Part shown: piece after piece, positions 9,401 to 17,616 of the stretch | Layout of the letters: each line of letters starts with the position of its first letter | Numbering within the stretch: the stretch's first letter is position 1 | Source: Thiocystis violacea | GTDB lineage: Bacteria > Pseudomonadota > Gammaproteobacteria > Chromatiales > Chromatiaceae | DNA: 64,000 bases | Direction of reading: 5' to 3' | Assembly (NCBI RefSeq): GCF_016583575.1 | Contig: NZ_NRRG01000025.1 | Coordinates: 1 to 64,000 of the forward strand | Notes under the pieces: generated by a model | Told to the model about the DNA's origin: nothing | What the model saw: only the letters and a program-made list of their open reading frames with translations | The model's database searches: none | Made by a program: the position numbers and the translations under genes

Positions 9401-10416
9401 TGAGTGCCCAGCGGCAAGGCCGCCGTGTCTTGCTCGCCGAGGACAATCCGGTCAATCGCGAGGTAGCCGTGGATCTGCTGCGTCGCGTCGGTCTCGAGGT
9501 CGACACCGCCGCGGATGGACTGGAGGCCCTGACCCTGGCCCGCGACGGCAATCCCGATTTGATTCTCATGGACATGCGGATGCCGCGTCTCGATGGCCTG
9601 GAGGCGACCCGGCTGATCCGAGCCCTGCCGGGTTGGCGGTCGCGCCCGATCCTGGCCATGACAGCCAACGCCTTCGCGGAGGATCGCCGGATCTGCGAGG
9701 CGGCGGGCATGAATGATTTCATCGCCAAACCCATCGATACCGAGCAATTCTATACGACCCTTTTGAAATGGCTGCCCCAGGACCGGCCGGCGCCCGATCT
9801 CCGGAAGGCGCCAGTGCCGGACGACGACGATGCCGTCTGGCTCGAACGGCTGGCCCGGATCGCGGGTCTCGATCTTCCGGCCGCCCTGACGGTGCTTGAC
9901 GGTAAGGCCGCCAAGCTGGCGCAACTGCTGCGCATGCTGGCGGATAACCACGCGGAGGATCCGGTCCGGATCCGCGACTTCATGGCCGTCGGCGAGCCCG
10001 ATTCGGCGCGACAACTGACGCACGGTCTCAAAGGCGTGGCCAGCACGCTCGGCGCGAGCGCGGTCTCCGCCGCCGCGACGACGCTGGACGCGCTCCTGCG
10101 CGAGGCGGCACCGAGCGACCGGATCGATTCGGCTCTCGCCGATCTGGAGCTTGAGCTGACCCGGCTGTCCACGGACATCCGTCAGTGGCTCGTCCCGGTC
10201 ACCGGGACGGCGGGTCCGGCCGACCCCGCGCGGCTCGCTGAACTGATCGAGCGTCTGAAATCGCTGCTGGCGGCCGGGGACATGGCCGCCAACGAATTGA
10301 TCCGCGTCGAGTCCAGGCTGCTCCAGGTCGCGCTGGGCGAAAAGGGCGAGAGAATCCAAAACCGGATCGAGCATTTCGATTACCTGGCAGCGCTGGCCTT
10401 GCTTGAGTCCGGCTGA
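6409..10416 (+). CDS. Membrane hybrid sensor histidine kinase (PAS x4, HisKA, HATPase, REC, Hpt)
   Basis: This 1335-residue protein has an N-terminal membrane hairpin (about 20-80) and a KdpD-like DUF4118 membrane region (about 105-205). Four PAS segments follow (about 220-330, 345-460, 475-590, 600-715). The HisKA phospho-acceptor His is in [10 protein letters not shown] (about 760). The ATPase domain has the N-box around [10 protein letters not shown] (about 871) and a [10 protein letters not shown]-box. A receiver follows with Asp in LILMDMRMP (about 1054), and a C-terminal Hpt with [13 protein letters not shown] (about 1204). It forms an apparent two-gene operon with the REC-GGDEF-EAL gene and probably controls c-di-GMP breakdown. 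Confidence 0.92.
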   Translation: MDDPSSLDSSAPDAGDSRLRVAMIWVVMSYVLFATLWILFSDVILARLVRDPDDMAAASILKGWVFVAVTSGLLYALMRRLLGGARDRSARSPLMPSGPAAVGRWPRWTLYLLAVALTAATLLIRDHMAVSFGEQPRLILLMLPILLSAIVGGFGPGLTATLGAVLGINYSTIPPTGSLTIAATHDLLQWGLLIMNGLLVSLLSELMHWTRRRTEANLLLQTVTLASIGDGVIATDLQGRVTFINAEAERLTGWNPSAAVGRPLNEVISLIDEQTRPVENPVARALDTRQIVALDDRIRLLSTSGAQTPIRGSASPIRHDDGDPPRGIVLVFRDDSARRLGELALERERGQLKTLLQTLPDPVWLKDPAGVFLACNARFENLLGVPESAIVGKTDYDFVDRELADFFREKDLAAIAAGGPSVNEEEIRFANDGHRLWVETIKTPVRDAEGQLIGVLGIARDISAVRATLAALRDSEARYRELFESMREGFYLAELIEDESSEPVDWRFLDVNPAHSRILGRPRETVVGYRAREVLPGLEPFWFEVTKRVALTREPAIIEGFTQTTGRWYRNHFYSPREGQFACIFSDITESKTAEEQVRKLSLAVEQSPASIIITNAEARIEYVNQACLNQTGYALEDMIGQSPALLRSGLTPPETYVALNEARRRGEIWRGEFHNRRKNGESYVCFAIIAPIRQPDGSISHFVSVQEDISERKRIGEELDLHRHHLEDLVNQRTAELAEARERAESASLAKSAFLANMSHEIRTPMNAIVGLTQLLRRESRDDAQADRLAKIEAAAHHLLSVISDILDLSKIEAGRLRLEETDFALSEVLESVHGMIQEGARAKGLSLEIESEAIPDWLRGDPTRLRQALFNYVGNALKFTERGFIRLSIRRQEEREERLLVRFEVSDSGIGIEPEILPKLFSVFEQADSSTTRKFGGTGLGLAITRRLARLMGGETGADSVPGQGSTFWFTAWLARGVGSRPRVAPRVEQDAELTLSAQRQGRRVLLAEDNPVNREVAVDLLRRVGLEVDTAADGLEALTLARDGNPDLILMDMRMPRLDGLEATRLIRALPGWRSRPILAMTANAFAEDRRICEAAGMNDFIAKPIDTEQFYTTLLKWLPQDRPAPDLRKAPVPDDDDAVWLERLARIAGLDLPAALTVLDGKAAKLAQLLRMLADNHAEDPVRIRDFMAVGEPDSARQLTHGLKGVASTLGASAVSAAATTLDALLREAAPSDRIDSALADLELELTRLSTDIRQWLVPVTGTAGPADPARLAELIERLKSLLAAGDMAANELIRVESRLLQVALGEKGERIQNRIEHFDYLAALALLESG

Positions 10417-10485
10417 GTCAACCCCGTCCAGCGTCCACGAAAATCAAGATACAAGGATGGGTAGCGCCCCAATCGATAGGATTTC

Positions 10486-10552
10486 GTGGGAGCGGCTTTT
10501 AGCCGCGATGAGCGCCGACGCGAGGTTTTTCGCGGCTGTAAGCCGCTCCCAC
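10486..10552. repeat. Palindromic intergenic element between convergent genes
   Basis: GTGGGAGCGGCTT at the left is mirrored by AAGCCGCTCCCAC at the right, with a second inner inverted pair AGCCGCGA / TCGCGGCT. The 67-bp hairpin lies between two convergent genes and resembles REP-type palindromes of gammaproteobacteria. It may stop transcription from both sides, although no T-tract follows. Confidence 0.7.
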
Positions 10553-10566
10553 GTTTGCACCGTTCC

Positions 10567-12750
10567 TTATTGCTCGATCCGGGCGGGGGGCACGCGCATG
10601 CCGGTTCTCGCCAGCGGCAGTTCCAGACGAAATTCGGCGCCCGGATCGGCCCCGATCACCTCGACACGTCCACCCATGGCCAGGGTCAGACGCCGCACCA
10701 GGGCCAGCCCGATTCCGGTTCCCCCGATCGCTTGACTCCTGGCCTCCGCCCCGCGATAGAAGAGCTGGAAGACCTGCTGGCGCTGCTCGCGCGCGATCCC
10801 CGGACCGAAATCGCGCACGCTCACCCGCAGCCGCTCGCCGGCCAGTTCCTCGCAACCGATGCGTATCCGCCGCGGCTCGGCGTTCGCCGCGAACTTGATC
10901 GCATTGTCGACCAGATTGATGAGAATCTGCACGAAGGCATCCGGATCGACGAGGACGTCGGCCTGGCTCTCGCACCCCATCTCCAACCTGAATCCAGCCC
11001 GCTCGACCTGGCTCGCGACCCGTTCGCGCACCATCGCGAGCAATTCCCCAATGGCGACGGGCCTGGGCTCCAGCGCCAGGTTGTCGCGTCCGATCCGCGC
11101 CAGTTGCAGCACGTTGGCGATGAGTCGCGACAGACGCTCGCTCTCCTCGTGGATGTAGCGATAGTAGGTCGTCTTGCGTTCCTCGGTGGCGAAGCCGGCG
11201 CGCAGCATCTCGGCGTACATCCGGATCGAGGTCAGCGGGGTCTTGAGTTCGTGACTGACGGCGGAGACGAAATCCTGCTGCTGGCGGATCAGGGCGAGCT
11301 GACTCAGTCCGAGCCGGTACATGAGCCAGCCACCCGCGAGCAGCACCAGGGCGAGCGCCGCCGCCATCCAGCCGATCGCGACCGCGCCCGCCGGGGTGGG
11401 CAGACGACTCACGGTAAAGATCAACTCCAGACCACCGAAGGGTTCCGGCAGGCGGGCGCGGTAGAGGAGGGCGCCGGTCAGTGGCGGCGCGCCGCTGGTC
11501 AGGATCGCGGCCCGGCTTCGGTAATCGTCGAGCGGCTCGGCGCGAAAGGTGGCGAGCACCGCGCCGCGATAGGCCGCGATCAGATGGGTGGTGCGCGCCA
11601 GGCTGGTCGCGGCCAGGGGCGCGCCGACGAGACGCTCCAGAAAGGCGGCCTGCTCGATGAGCGCGCCCTGGATGAGTCGCTCGCCCCCGCGCCAGACGGT
11701 ACGAAAGAGCAGCAGATGCCCGCTATCGAGGAGCCCAACCTCGAACGGCTCGACGGCGGTTTCGAACAGACGGACCGATTGGGAGGAGGGCGCCTGTCGG
11801 GCCTCGCCGGGAGCGGGTCTCGCCTGTGTCCGGAGGTCGCGCCCCAGGGGCGATGGCGCGGGTCGAGCCGCGTCGATCGGTTCCGATTCGTCGGACGCGC
11901 CCAGGGTCGGCGACGCCGGCTCCTTGCGGCGCGCTCGCTCGGCCAGGCTGACATCCAGTTCCAGATCATCGACCCGCCCGAGGTTCGCGGCCTTGTCCGA
12001 GATGGCCTTGGGCGTGGCCCGGTCGCTCGCCAGCCGCTCGAAGGCGGCTTGGGAGAGTCGGCTCGGCGCCTCCTTGCGCTCCATCTTCTCCGGCTTTTCG
12101 AGCGCGGCGGTGGCGACTTCGTCCGTCGGCTCCGAGCCCACGGCCTCGTCCGCTCGACCGCCCTCGGGCGTGCCGGGGGTCGGAGACGGGGAGGGCGCGC
12201 CCAGGTCGCTCTCGCGTGCATTGCGCTCGACCAGCCGATTGCCGACCAGGATGCGCTGGATGCGTTGCGCCGTCGCCTGACGCCTCGCCAGATCGGCGGG
12301 CGTGACGCCATGATCGGCGGGCGCGACACCTGGCTCCGGGACCAGGGGCGAACCGAAGCGTCCGTCCGCGGCGACCTGGAACCAGCCGATCAGACCGGGA
12401 ACGGCTGGATCGACCGGCCAATCCGACAAGGGCGAGCGACGGGGATAGGGTCGGGCGGGATCACCCCTGTCGGTCAGAAAGGCGTAATCCTCGATGGGTC
12501 GACTGTCCTCGACGGCGATGAGCGCCGCCAGCGCCCCATCGATCCGCCCCGCCAACTCCTCGGCGGCCAACTGCTGTTGTCTGAAGGATTCCCACTTGAT
12601 CTGATCGTAAGCCTTGTGGACCAGCAACAGGCTCGGCGCGGCCAGCGCCAGGATGAAGAGCCCGATGCCGAGTCTCAGCCGGGTGCGCGCGCGCTCATGC
12701 TCCGAGCCCCGTCTCATGGCCGTCGGCCGCGTATGGGGCTCATACGCCAT
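10567..12750 (-). CDS. Sensor histidine kinase with large periplasmic domain
   Basis: This protein has 727 residues (716 if the second ATG is used). Topology: a membrane segment (about 27-45), a long Pro/Arg-rich periplasmic region, and a second membrane segment (about 455-475). HisKA has the acceptor His in SAVSHELKTPLTSIRMYAEM (about 500), and the ATPase domain has the N-box NLVDNAIKFA and the G-box GGTGIGLALVRR. The start overlaps the response regulator gene by 11 bp, so the two are co-translated. The divergent PspA/VWA operon is the likely target, suggesting an envelope-stress sensor. The signal is unknown. Confidence 0.9.
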   Translation of the reverse strand: MAYEPHTRPTAMRRGSEHERARTRLRLGIGLFILALAAPSLLLVHKAYDQIKWESFRQQQLAAEELAGRIDGALAALIAVEDSRPIEDYAFLTDRGDPARPYPRRSPLSDWPVDPAVPGLIGWFQVAADGRFGSPLVPEPGVAPADHGVTPADLARRQATAQRIQRILVGNRLVERNARESDLGAPSPSPTPGTPEGGRADEAVGSEPTDEVATAALEKPEKMERKEAPSRLSQAAFERLASDRATPKAISDKAANLGRVDDLELDVSLAERARRKEPASPTLGASDESEPIDAARPAPSPLGRDLRTQARPAPGEARQAPSSQSVRLFETAVEPFEVGLLDSGHLLLFRTVWRGGERLIQGALIEQAAFLERLVGAPLAATSLARTTHLIAAYRGAVLATFRAEPLDDYRSRAAILTSGAPPLTGALLYRARLPEPFGGLELIFTVSRLPTPAGAVAIGWMAAALALVLLAGGWLMYRLGLSQLALIRQQQDFVSAVSHELKTPLTSIRMYAEMLRAGFATEERKTTYYRYIHEESERLSRLIANVLQLARIGRDNLALEPRPVAIGELLAMVRERVASQVERAGFRLEMGCESQADVLVDPDAFVQILINLVDNAIKFAANAEPRRIRIGCEELAGERLRVSVRDFGPGIAREQRQQVFQLFYRGAEARSQAIGGTGIGLALVRRLTLAMGGRVEVIGADPGAEFRLELPLARTGMRVPPARIEQ

Positions 12751-13444
12751 GGCCCGCGAGCCGATAGCCCAGACCGCGCACCGTCACCAGCAGACGTGGA
12801 TCGGCGGGGTCGGACTCGATTTTGCGCCTGAGCTTGGCGATGTGGATGTCGACCGTCCGGGTCTCCAGACCGCAATCGCGCGCGTAACCCCAGACCTTGT
12901 TCAACAGCTCATCGCGCGAGACCGGCCGCTCGGCGTGGGCGGCCAGGTATTTGAGGATCGCGACCTCGCGCTGGGTGAAGGGGATCTCCTCCGCGCCACG
13001 CCGGCCACGCAGGTTCCGGGTGTCCAGCTCCAGATCGCCCAGTTGGAGCCGGACGCCGTCCGGATCCGCCTGAACGGCGCGCCGCAGCACGGCTTGCACC
13101 CGCAGCACCAGCTCGGTGACCGAGAAGGGCTTGGCGATATAGTCATCCGCGCCGAGCCGAAGCCCCTGGATGATGTCGGCGTCCGCCGTGCGGGCGGTGA
13201 GCATGATGATGGGCTGGACGCGATCGAACGCGCGGATCCGGTCGCAGATGGCGAAGCCGTCCAGACCGGGGAGCATGATGTCCAGCAGGATGAGATCGAA
13301 GCGACCGGACAGCGCCTTGGCGAGCCCACTCGGACCATCGGCGGCTGACTCCACCGCGAAGCCATGGAAGACGAAGAGATCCTCCAGCCCGACCCGGATC
13401 GGCTCCTCGTCCTCGATGATCAGCAGGCGGGATTTTTGCGGCAT
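12740..13444 (-). CDS. OmpR/CreB-type response regulator
   Basis: From the ATG at 13444 (MPQKSRLLIIEDEE) the protein has 234 residues. A receiver domain has the acceptor Asp in LILLDIMLPGLDGF, Thr in MLTART and Lys in YIAKPFS. A C-terminal winged helix contains LNKVWGYARDCG, VDIHIAKLRRKIE and TVRGLGYRL. This is the OmpR/PhoB transcription factor family. It is the first gene of a kinase operon and lies divergently next to the pspA-like operon. The tandem TTGTAAA repeats in the intergenic region are its candidate binding site. Confidence 0.92.
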   Translation of the reverse strand: MPQKSRLLIIEDEEPIRVGLEDLFVFHGFAVESAADGPSGLAKALSGRFDLILLDIMLPGLDGFAICDRIRAFDRVQPIIMLTARTADADIIQGLRLGADDYIAKPFSVTELVLRVQAVLRRAVQADPDGVRLQLGDLELDTRNLRGRRGAEEIPFTQREVAILKYLAAHAERPVSRDELLNKVWGYARDCGLETRTVDIHIAKLRRKIESDPADPRLLVTVRGLGYRLAGHGV

Positions 13445-13541
13445 TGGATGGTCCCTGATCAATCAGTCCAGAGCGCGTACCACGCCAGGATCGCGCTCAC
13501 TCATCGCAGAACTCAAGCTTACCGCCGACCGCCCCCGGTGG

Positions 13542-13559
13542 TTGTAAATTCCTTGTAAA
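13542..13559. promoter_or_regulatory. Tandem TTGTAAA repeats, candidate response-regulator site
   Basis: Two direct copies of TTGTAAA start exactly 11 bp apart (13542 and 13553) in the 214-bp gap between the response regulator and the PspA-like gene. Direct repeats one helical turn apart are the standard binding layout for OmpR/PhoB dimers. The assignment is inferred from spacing and position. Confidence 0.5.
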
Positions 13560-13658
13560 ACATCCCCCGCGTCTTTTACCAAATCCGGCCTACGCGCCTC
13601 CAGGCCGTCTCCCTAGACTGGGATCACGGACGGACACATCACCCTGGAGGTTATCGAC

Positions 13659-14204
13659 ATGGCATTCATCACACGGCTGTCGCGACTCATGCGGGCCGAT
13701 CTCCATGCCTTGCTGGATCGGCTGGAGGCACCGGATCTGGTGCTCGCCCAGGCGGTGCGCGACATGGAGCAGGCATTGGACGAGGAGCGGCGGGGACTGG
13801 TTCGAGCGGAACGGGAGATCGAGCGCCTGTGTGAGCAGGAGGCCGAGCTGATCCGCGTCCTCGACCAGTCGAACCAGGCGCTCGACGACTGTCTTGCGGC
13901 CGGCCAGGAAGAACTGGCGCGCCCGGTGATTCGCCGTCGGCTGGAGACCGAGCGTCAGGCGGCCGGGCTCAAGCAACGGCTGAATGGTCGGGAATCCGAT
14001 TACGCGGCGCGACGCCGGCGCCTCGCCGAGCAGGAGTCACGGCTGGCGGATCTGCGGGCACGCGCGGCCCTCCACGAACCGGACCAGGAGACCGAGCCGG
14101 AGGGCGGCGATCACTCCTGGCCCGGCGCGCCGTCGAGTGTCCGCGACGCGGATGTCGAGGTCGCCCTGCTGCGGGCCAAGCGCCAGCGGGAGGCGTCGTC
14201 ATGA
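13659..14204 (+). CDS. PspA/IM30 (Vipp1) family membrane-stress protein
   Basis: This 181-residue protein is Arg/Glu/Leu-rich and predicted to be a long coiled coil. The signature LLDRLEAPDLVLAQAVRDME matches the start of PspA/IM30 proteins, ESCRT-III-like membrane remodelling factors. A good ribosome site (GGAGG) precedes the ATG. The stop overlaps the start of the next membrane protein (ATGAG), showing an operon with 14201-14758 and the VWA protein. No PspF or sigma-54 promoter was seen, so control is probably by the adjacent OmpR-type system rather than the classical Psp circuit. Confidence 0.85.
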   Translation: MAFITRLSRLMRADLHALLDRLEAPDLVLAQAVRDMEQALDEERRGLVRAEREIERLCEQEAELIRVLDQSNQALDDCLAAGQEELARPVIRRRLETERQAAGLKQRLNGRESDYAARRRRLAEQESRLADLRARAALHEPDQETEPEGGDHSWPGAPSSVRDADVEVALLRAKRQREASS

Positions 14205-14758
14205 GTCGACCCAGTTTCGGGGAAGGCGTGCTGATCGCGCTGATCGCCGCGTTGCTCGCCTCGGTCTTCCACCTGGCTTTCAGTCTGGTTTTGCCGCGCG
14301 GCGATGCCGCCCAACTGATCGTCATCGGGCTGGGCCTCGGTTATGGCCTCTATCTGCTCGGACGCAGCCGGGAGCGGGCCGGGCGGGTGCTGCTGGTGTT
14401 TGTCTGGCTCGCGATCAGTCTGGTCGTCGCCGCGCTCTTCGCCGGGGTCTGGCCACAGATCCTGACCCAAATCGGCCTGGTCTGGCTGACGCGGGTTGTC
14501 TACCACCAGCCCGACCCACTCGCGGCTCTGCTGGATCTGGGGTTGCTGCTGCTCGGACTCGCGACGGCGGTGTGGACGCTGGAGCGCACCGGCAGTCTCT
14601 TCCTGATGGTCTGGACCCTGTTCCTGATCCAGGCGCTGTTCACCCGGATCCCCTCGCTCATCGGCTCAGCTCGCGGCGTGCCGCCGCGCACCGACCCCTT
14701 CGATACGGCCGAGCGCGCCGCTGAGCGGGCGCTGCGCCGGCTCGCCAGTCTCGACTGA
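14201..14758 (+). CDS. Integral membrane protein of the PspA/VWA operon
   Basis: This 185-residue protein has about five hydrophobic segments (for example VLIALIAALLASVFHLAFSL and LVVAALFAGVWPQ) and a short Arg-rich cytoplasmic tail. I do not recognise a named family. It is translationally coupled to the PspA-like gene and followed after 25 bp by the VWA gene, so it likely works with them at the inner membrane. Confidence 0.8.
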   Translation: MSRPSFGEGVLIALIAALLASVFHLAFSLVLPRGDAAQLIVIGLGLGYGLYLLGRSRERAGRVLLVFVWLAISLVVAALFAGVWPQILTQIGLVWLTRVVYHQPDPLAALLDLGLLLLGLATAVWTLERTGSLFLMVWTLFLIQALFTRIPSLIGSARGVPPRTDPFDTAERAAERALRRLASLD

Positions 14759-14783
14759 ACACCCATCCACCCAGGACATCGCC

Positions 14784-16007
14784 ATGAACAACCAGATGAA
14801 AACCAGAATGATCGCACTCGGCCTGTTCGGACTCACCGGCGCCGCCGTGCTCTATTACCCAACCTTGCGATCGGCCGAGCCCGGTTGGCCCGTCGAACCC
14901 ATCGTCCAGGATCCGATCCCATGGCCGGACACGGGACAGCACCCGGTCATCGAGGCGGTGTTCGTGCTCGACACCACCGGGAGCATGGGCGGGCTCATCC
15001 AGGCGGCGAAGGACAAGATCTGGTCGATCGCCTCGACCATGGCCGCCGGGCAGCCCGCGCCGGAGATCCGCATGGGTCTGGTCGCCTATCGCGATCGCGG
15101 CGACGACTATGTGACCCGGGTCGTGGATCTCACCAAGGATCTGGACAGTCTCCACGGCGAACTGATGCAGTTCCAGGCCCAGGGCGGCGGCGATGGTCCG
15201 GAGAGCGTCAATCAGGCGCTCCACGAGGCTCTCGAGCGCATCGGCTGGAGCCGGGATCCGAGCGTCTACCGGGTCATCTTCCTGGTCGGTGACGCCCCGG
15301 CGCACATGGACTATCCGAACGACATCCCCTATACGCAAACCATGGCGGAGACGAAGCGGCGCGGGATCCGGGTGAACGCCATCCAGTGCGGCGCCCAGCC
15401 CGACACAGCGCGGGAATGGCGGCGCATCGCCCAACTCGGCGACGGCGGATACTTTCAGGTCGAGCAGAGTGGGGGAGCGGTGGCCATCACGACTCCGTTC
15501 GACGACACCCTAGCCCGGCTCTCGGGCGAACTGGACGCGACCCGGATCTACCACGGCAAGGCCGAGGAGCGTGCCAGGAAGGGTGAAAAGCTCGCCGCCG
15601 AGCAGGCCACCAAGGCCGCCGCGTCACCGGCCGCGTTGGCTCGACGCGCGGGTTTTGTCGCCTCCGAAAGCGGCGAGGCCAGTCTCCTGGGCGACAAGGA
15701 ACTGGTGGACGAGGTCTCCAGCGGCCGGGTCGATCTAGCCGATCTGCCAAGCGCGGAACTGCCCGAACCGCTGGTCGGTCTGGACCTGGAAACCCAGCGC
15801 CATCTGATCGCCGAAACGGCGGCGAAACGCAAGGAGCTGCGTGACAGGATCCAGGATCTATCCGCCCAGCGCGCCGAGTATCTCAAGGCCGAGGTCGAAG
15901 CCAAGGGTGGCGCGGAAGCCTCGTTGGACCACAAGATTTTAAACGCCGTGCGCGAACAGACGGCGGACAAGGGGTTGCGATATGAGGGGGCCGCGCCTGC
16001 TTACTGA
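14784..16007 (+). CDS. VWA-domain protein, membrane-anchored or exported
   Basis: This 407-residue protein begins with an uncleaved or cleavable N-terminal hydrophobic segment (MIALGLFGLTGAAVLYYPT). A von Willebrand A domain follows (about 55-245) with the metal-site motif FVLDTTGSMGG, a variant of DxSxS. The C-terminal third is charged and probably coiled. VWA domains bind partner proteins through a divalent metal. As the last gene of the PspA-like operon it probably acts on the periplasmic face. The ribosome site is weak and the ATG at 14784 is followed by a second in-frame ATG at 14796. Confidence 0.85.
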   Translation: MNNQMKTRMIALGLFGLTGAAVLYYPTLRSAEPGWPVEPIVQDPIPWPDTGQHPVIEAVFVLDTTGSMGGLIQAAKDKIWSIASTMAAGQPAPEIRMGLVAYRDRGDDYVTRVVDLTKDLDSLHGELMQFQAQGGGDGPESVNQALHEALERIGWSRDPSVYRVIFLVGDAPAHMDYPNDIPYTQTMAETKRRGIRVNAIQCGAQPDTAREWRRIAQLGDGGYFQVEQSGGAVAITTPFDDTLARLSGELDATRIYHGKAEERARKGEKLAAEQATKAAASPAALARRAGFVASESGEASLLGDKELVDEVSSGRVDLADLPSAELPEPLVGLDLETQRHLIAETAAKRKELRDRIQDLSAQRAEYLKAEVEAKGGAEASLDHKILNAVREQTADKGLRYEGAAPAY

Positions 16008-16065
16008 GTCGACACGGGGGTGAAGCGTACAGGATGGGCACACTTCGCTTTGCCCCATCCCACGC

Positions 16066-16185
16066 GCGCGCAAGGTCTTGGGATTGGCGTCCAAGCCCTC
16101 GGCCAGGAGCTCGCTATCGAGCCAATCCGAGGTTGATGACAGTTTGGCCAAGGTCCGCCTGGGACGGTTCCTGAATTGCGCATAA
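16066..16185 (-). pseudogene. Remnant of a third element copy (5' end of the DUF3653-like gene)
   Basis: This stretch repeats 18883-19008 in the same orientation. On the minus strand it still encodes AKLSSTSDWLDSELLAEG and DANPKTLRA, the N-terminus of the DUF3653-like protein of element A. Homology ends at about 16066, where a GGATGGGCA-type repeat begins. It indicates a former further element to the left. Confidence 0.75.
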
Positions 16186-16202
16186 TGTATAAGCCGTCTG
16201 GG
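16175..16202. other. dif-like site 1, left end of element A
   Basis: The XerC arm ATTGCGCATAA (16175-16185) and the core TGTATA (16186-16191) match the canonical proteobacterial dif. The XerD arm position reads AGCCGTCTGGG, which does not match. This is the hybrid expected where an integrative element using XerC/XerD joins the chromosome. Confidence 0.8.
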
Positions 16203-16217
16203 CCATGCCCGCGAAAA

Positions 16218-16310
16218 CCCCTGTCAATAACCTTACAGGGGAAATCTACATGACCTTACAGGGCAAGACAAATCTAAAGGGCAATTCTGACCGCTTATAC
16301 TTGCCCTCAA
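16218..16310 (+). promoter_or_regulatory. Operator/promoter region of the element A repressor
   Basis: CCTTACAGGG occurs at about 16232 and again at about 16254. TACAGGGCAAG (about 16257) is mirrored by CTTGCCCT at about 16299. Repeated and inverted motifs directly upstream of an XRE repressor gene are typical autoregulatory operators. The repressor start is at 16343. Confidence 0.5.
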
Positions 16311-16342
16311 TGGTTATAAATCATCAGAGATCAAGCGTCATC

Positions 16343-16756
16343 ATGTCACTCGGGAAAAACATCCGGCGAATGAGGCAAGACAAAGGTTGGAATCAGCTTC
16401 AGCTTTGCGAGCGCACCGGCATCAAGGTCGGGCATATCTCGAAGCTGGAACAAGACGAGGGAGACCCGAAGCTCTCGACGCTTCACAAGCTGATGGACGC
16501 CCTGGAATGCTCGGCGGACTCGCTGTTGCTGGACATCAGCAAGATGAACCGCGACGCGATCTTGAAGCAGACGCTAGAGCGCGCCTTGAAGCTGCCCGAA
16601 GCCAACAAGGCCGCCATCATTGAGGTCGTGGATGGTTACTGCCGAGCCTGCGGGATGGAACAGAACTTCACCGAAGGGAATAAGACCTGGCTGACGATCT
16701 ACATGAAGGCCCCGGAGCGGATCCCGCTACCAGAGGCCAAGGAGAAAGCGGAGTAG
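16343..16756 (+). CDS. XRE-family repressor of element A
   Basis: From the ATG at 16343 (MSLGKNIRRMRQDKGW) the protein has 137 residues with an N-terminal helix-turn-helix (LQLCERTGIKVGHISKLEQ) and a C-terminal region that may mediate dimerisation. An earlier in-frame ATG would place the start inside the operator region. It is probably the maintenance repressor of the satellite element, comparable in role to RstR of the CTX phage. In the circular form it would lie divergent from the DUF3653/Rep operon, with the attachment site between them. Confidence 0.8.
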   Translation: MSLGKNIRRMRQDKGWNQLQLCERTGIKVGHISKLEQDEGDPKLSTLHKLMDALECSADSLLLDISKMNRDAILKQTLERALKLPEANKAAIIEVVDGYCRACGMEQNFTEGNKTWLTIYMKAPERIPLPEAKEKAE

Positions 16757-16782
16757 ATCGAGGAGACCCAGGAGGCCGAAAG

Positions 16783-16918
16783 AGGGACGCCCGGACCAAC
16801 CAAGAAGCAACCCAAGACGCAGAAGCGCCGGGCTTCGTCCTTCCCTGGACTTCCGGAGGGCCGAGAATCGAGTAGAGGCCGTGCCATCGTCCCCGTCCCA
16901 CGAGGACGAGCCTAGGCG
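16783..16918. promoter_or_regulatory. Noncoding segment conserved with element B, central hairpin (candidate origin/packaging signal)
   Basis: It aligns over its whole length with 21053-21187 in element B (shared blocks GGGACGCCCGGACCAACCA, TCCCTGGACTTCCGGAGGG, CCTAGGCG). A hairpin with stems 16887-16896 and 16900-16909 and loop CCC is also present in B, with compensatory base changes. No coding frame is conserved. In both elements the segment lies in the main intergenic region. Confidence 0.7.
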
Positions 16919-17076
16919 GCGGCGTCGCTACACGCAGGATCGGAGTCAAGATCCGACCCGCCGAGCTGGCCACCCTCACACTGCCGCCGCTTGAAAAAGG
17001 GTCTACGGATGGAGCTGGGACAGGATCCCGAGGGATACCCAGAGGGATCACGGAGGCGCGGTCCTGGGGTAACGGT

Positions 17077-17117
17077 CGTCGTGTGTGGCTCCGCTGAAAG
17101 CTTCGCCACACACGACG
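17077..17117. repeat. Long perfect hairpin in element A
   Basis: CGTCGTGTGTGGC (17077-17089) is the exact inverse complement of 17105-17117, with a 15-nt loop. It sits downstream of the last gene of the replication operon. It may be a terminator without T-tract, a single-strand origin or part of the packaging signal. Confidence 0.65.
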
Positions 17118-17143
17118 CCTGGGTCTCAAGACGGACGCAGACA

Positions 17144-17320
17144 TCAGGACTGGTAGTCACCAATCCTTGGACGACTCACCCGGGAACGGATCTCGCGCCA
17201 CACCGCCCGGTCCTCGGGACGCCAGGACAGCGCCCAGCGGACCCAGACGACGACCACGCAGGAATCAAGGCCAAGTGCCTTGGCGAAGCGGATCGCCAGC
17301 CGATCCAGGACGCTGATCAT
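17144..17320 (-). CDS. Small element A protein, 58 residues
   Basis: The ATG at 17320 overlaps the stop of the upstream 99-residue gene (ATGA), so it is translationally coupled. The protein is basic with one short hydrophobic stretch (CVVVVWVRWAL) and ends in DYQS. No family is recognised. It is the last gene of the four-gene replication operon of element A. Confidence 0.5.
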   Translation of the reverse strand: MISVLDRLAIRFAKALGLDSCVVVVWVRWALSWRPEDRAVWREIRSRVSRPRIGDYQS

Positions 17321-17616
17321 GGCTCGACCTCGAACCAGCCGACGCCCCATTGATCGACCTTGTCATAGAGCGGCATCACGACCAGGCCAGAGCGATCCAG
17401 ACGACGCGCCGCCCGTTCGGCCTTGCCGCGACTCGGGTAGACCAGGGCCAGGGCCGGAGTGATCGCCCAGACATACACCTGAACCCCTGGACGCGGTTCC
17501 TCGACCAGACTTAGGAACTCTTGGCGCTCGTTGCCGATGCAGAAACCGACGTGCTTCATGGCGTGGCCCTCAATGCCTAGGCGCCGGTTAGTGTGATCCC
17601 AGAAGGCAATGTTCAT
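17317..17616 (-). CDS. Element A post-Rep protein, 99 residues
   Basis: It starts with MNIAFWDHTNRR and overlaps the Rep stop by ATGA. It contains NERQEFL, then KAERAARRLDR and DQWGVGWFE. The 102-residue protein downstream of the element B Rep has the same order of motifs (NDRNEYL, EKAAARVLRAIDR, DDQWIV), so the two are probably homologous. A conserved place directly after Rep suggests a replication accessory role, for example single-strand DNA binding. That function is inference. Confidence 0.6.
   Translation of the reverse strand: MNIAFWDHTNRRLGIEGHAMKHVGFCIGNERQEFLSLVEEPRPGVQVYVWAITPALALVYPSRGKAERAARRLDRSGLVVMPLYDKVDQWGVGWFEVEP

Noticed and set aside
8806-10374. A 522-codon minus-strand frame
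   Set aside because: It is a shadow of the hybrid kinase gene, with composition typical of antisense GC-rich frames.
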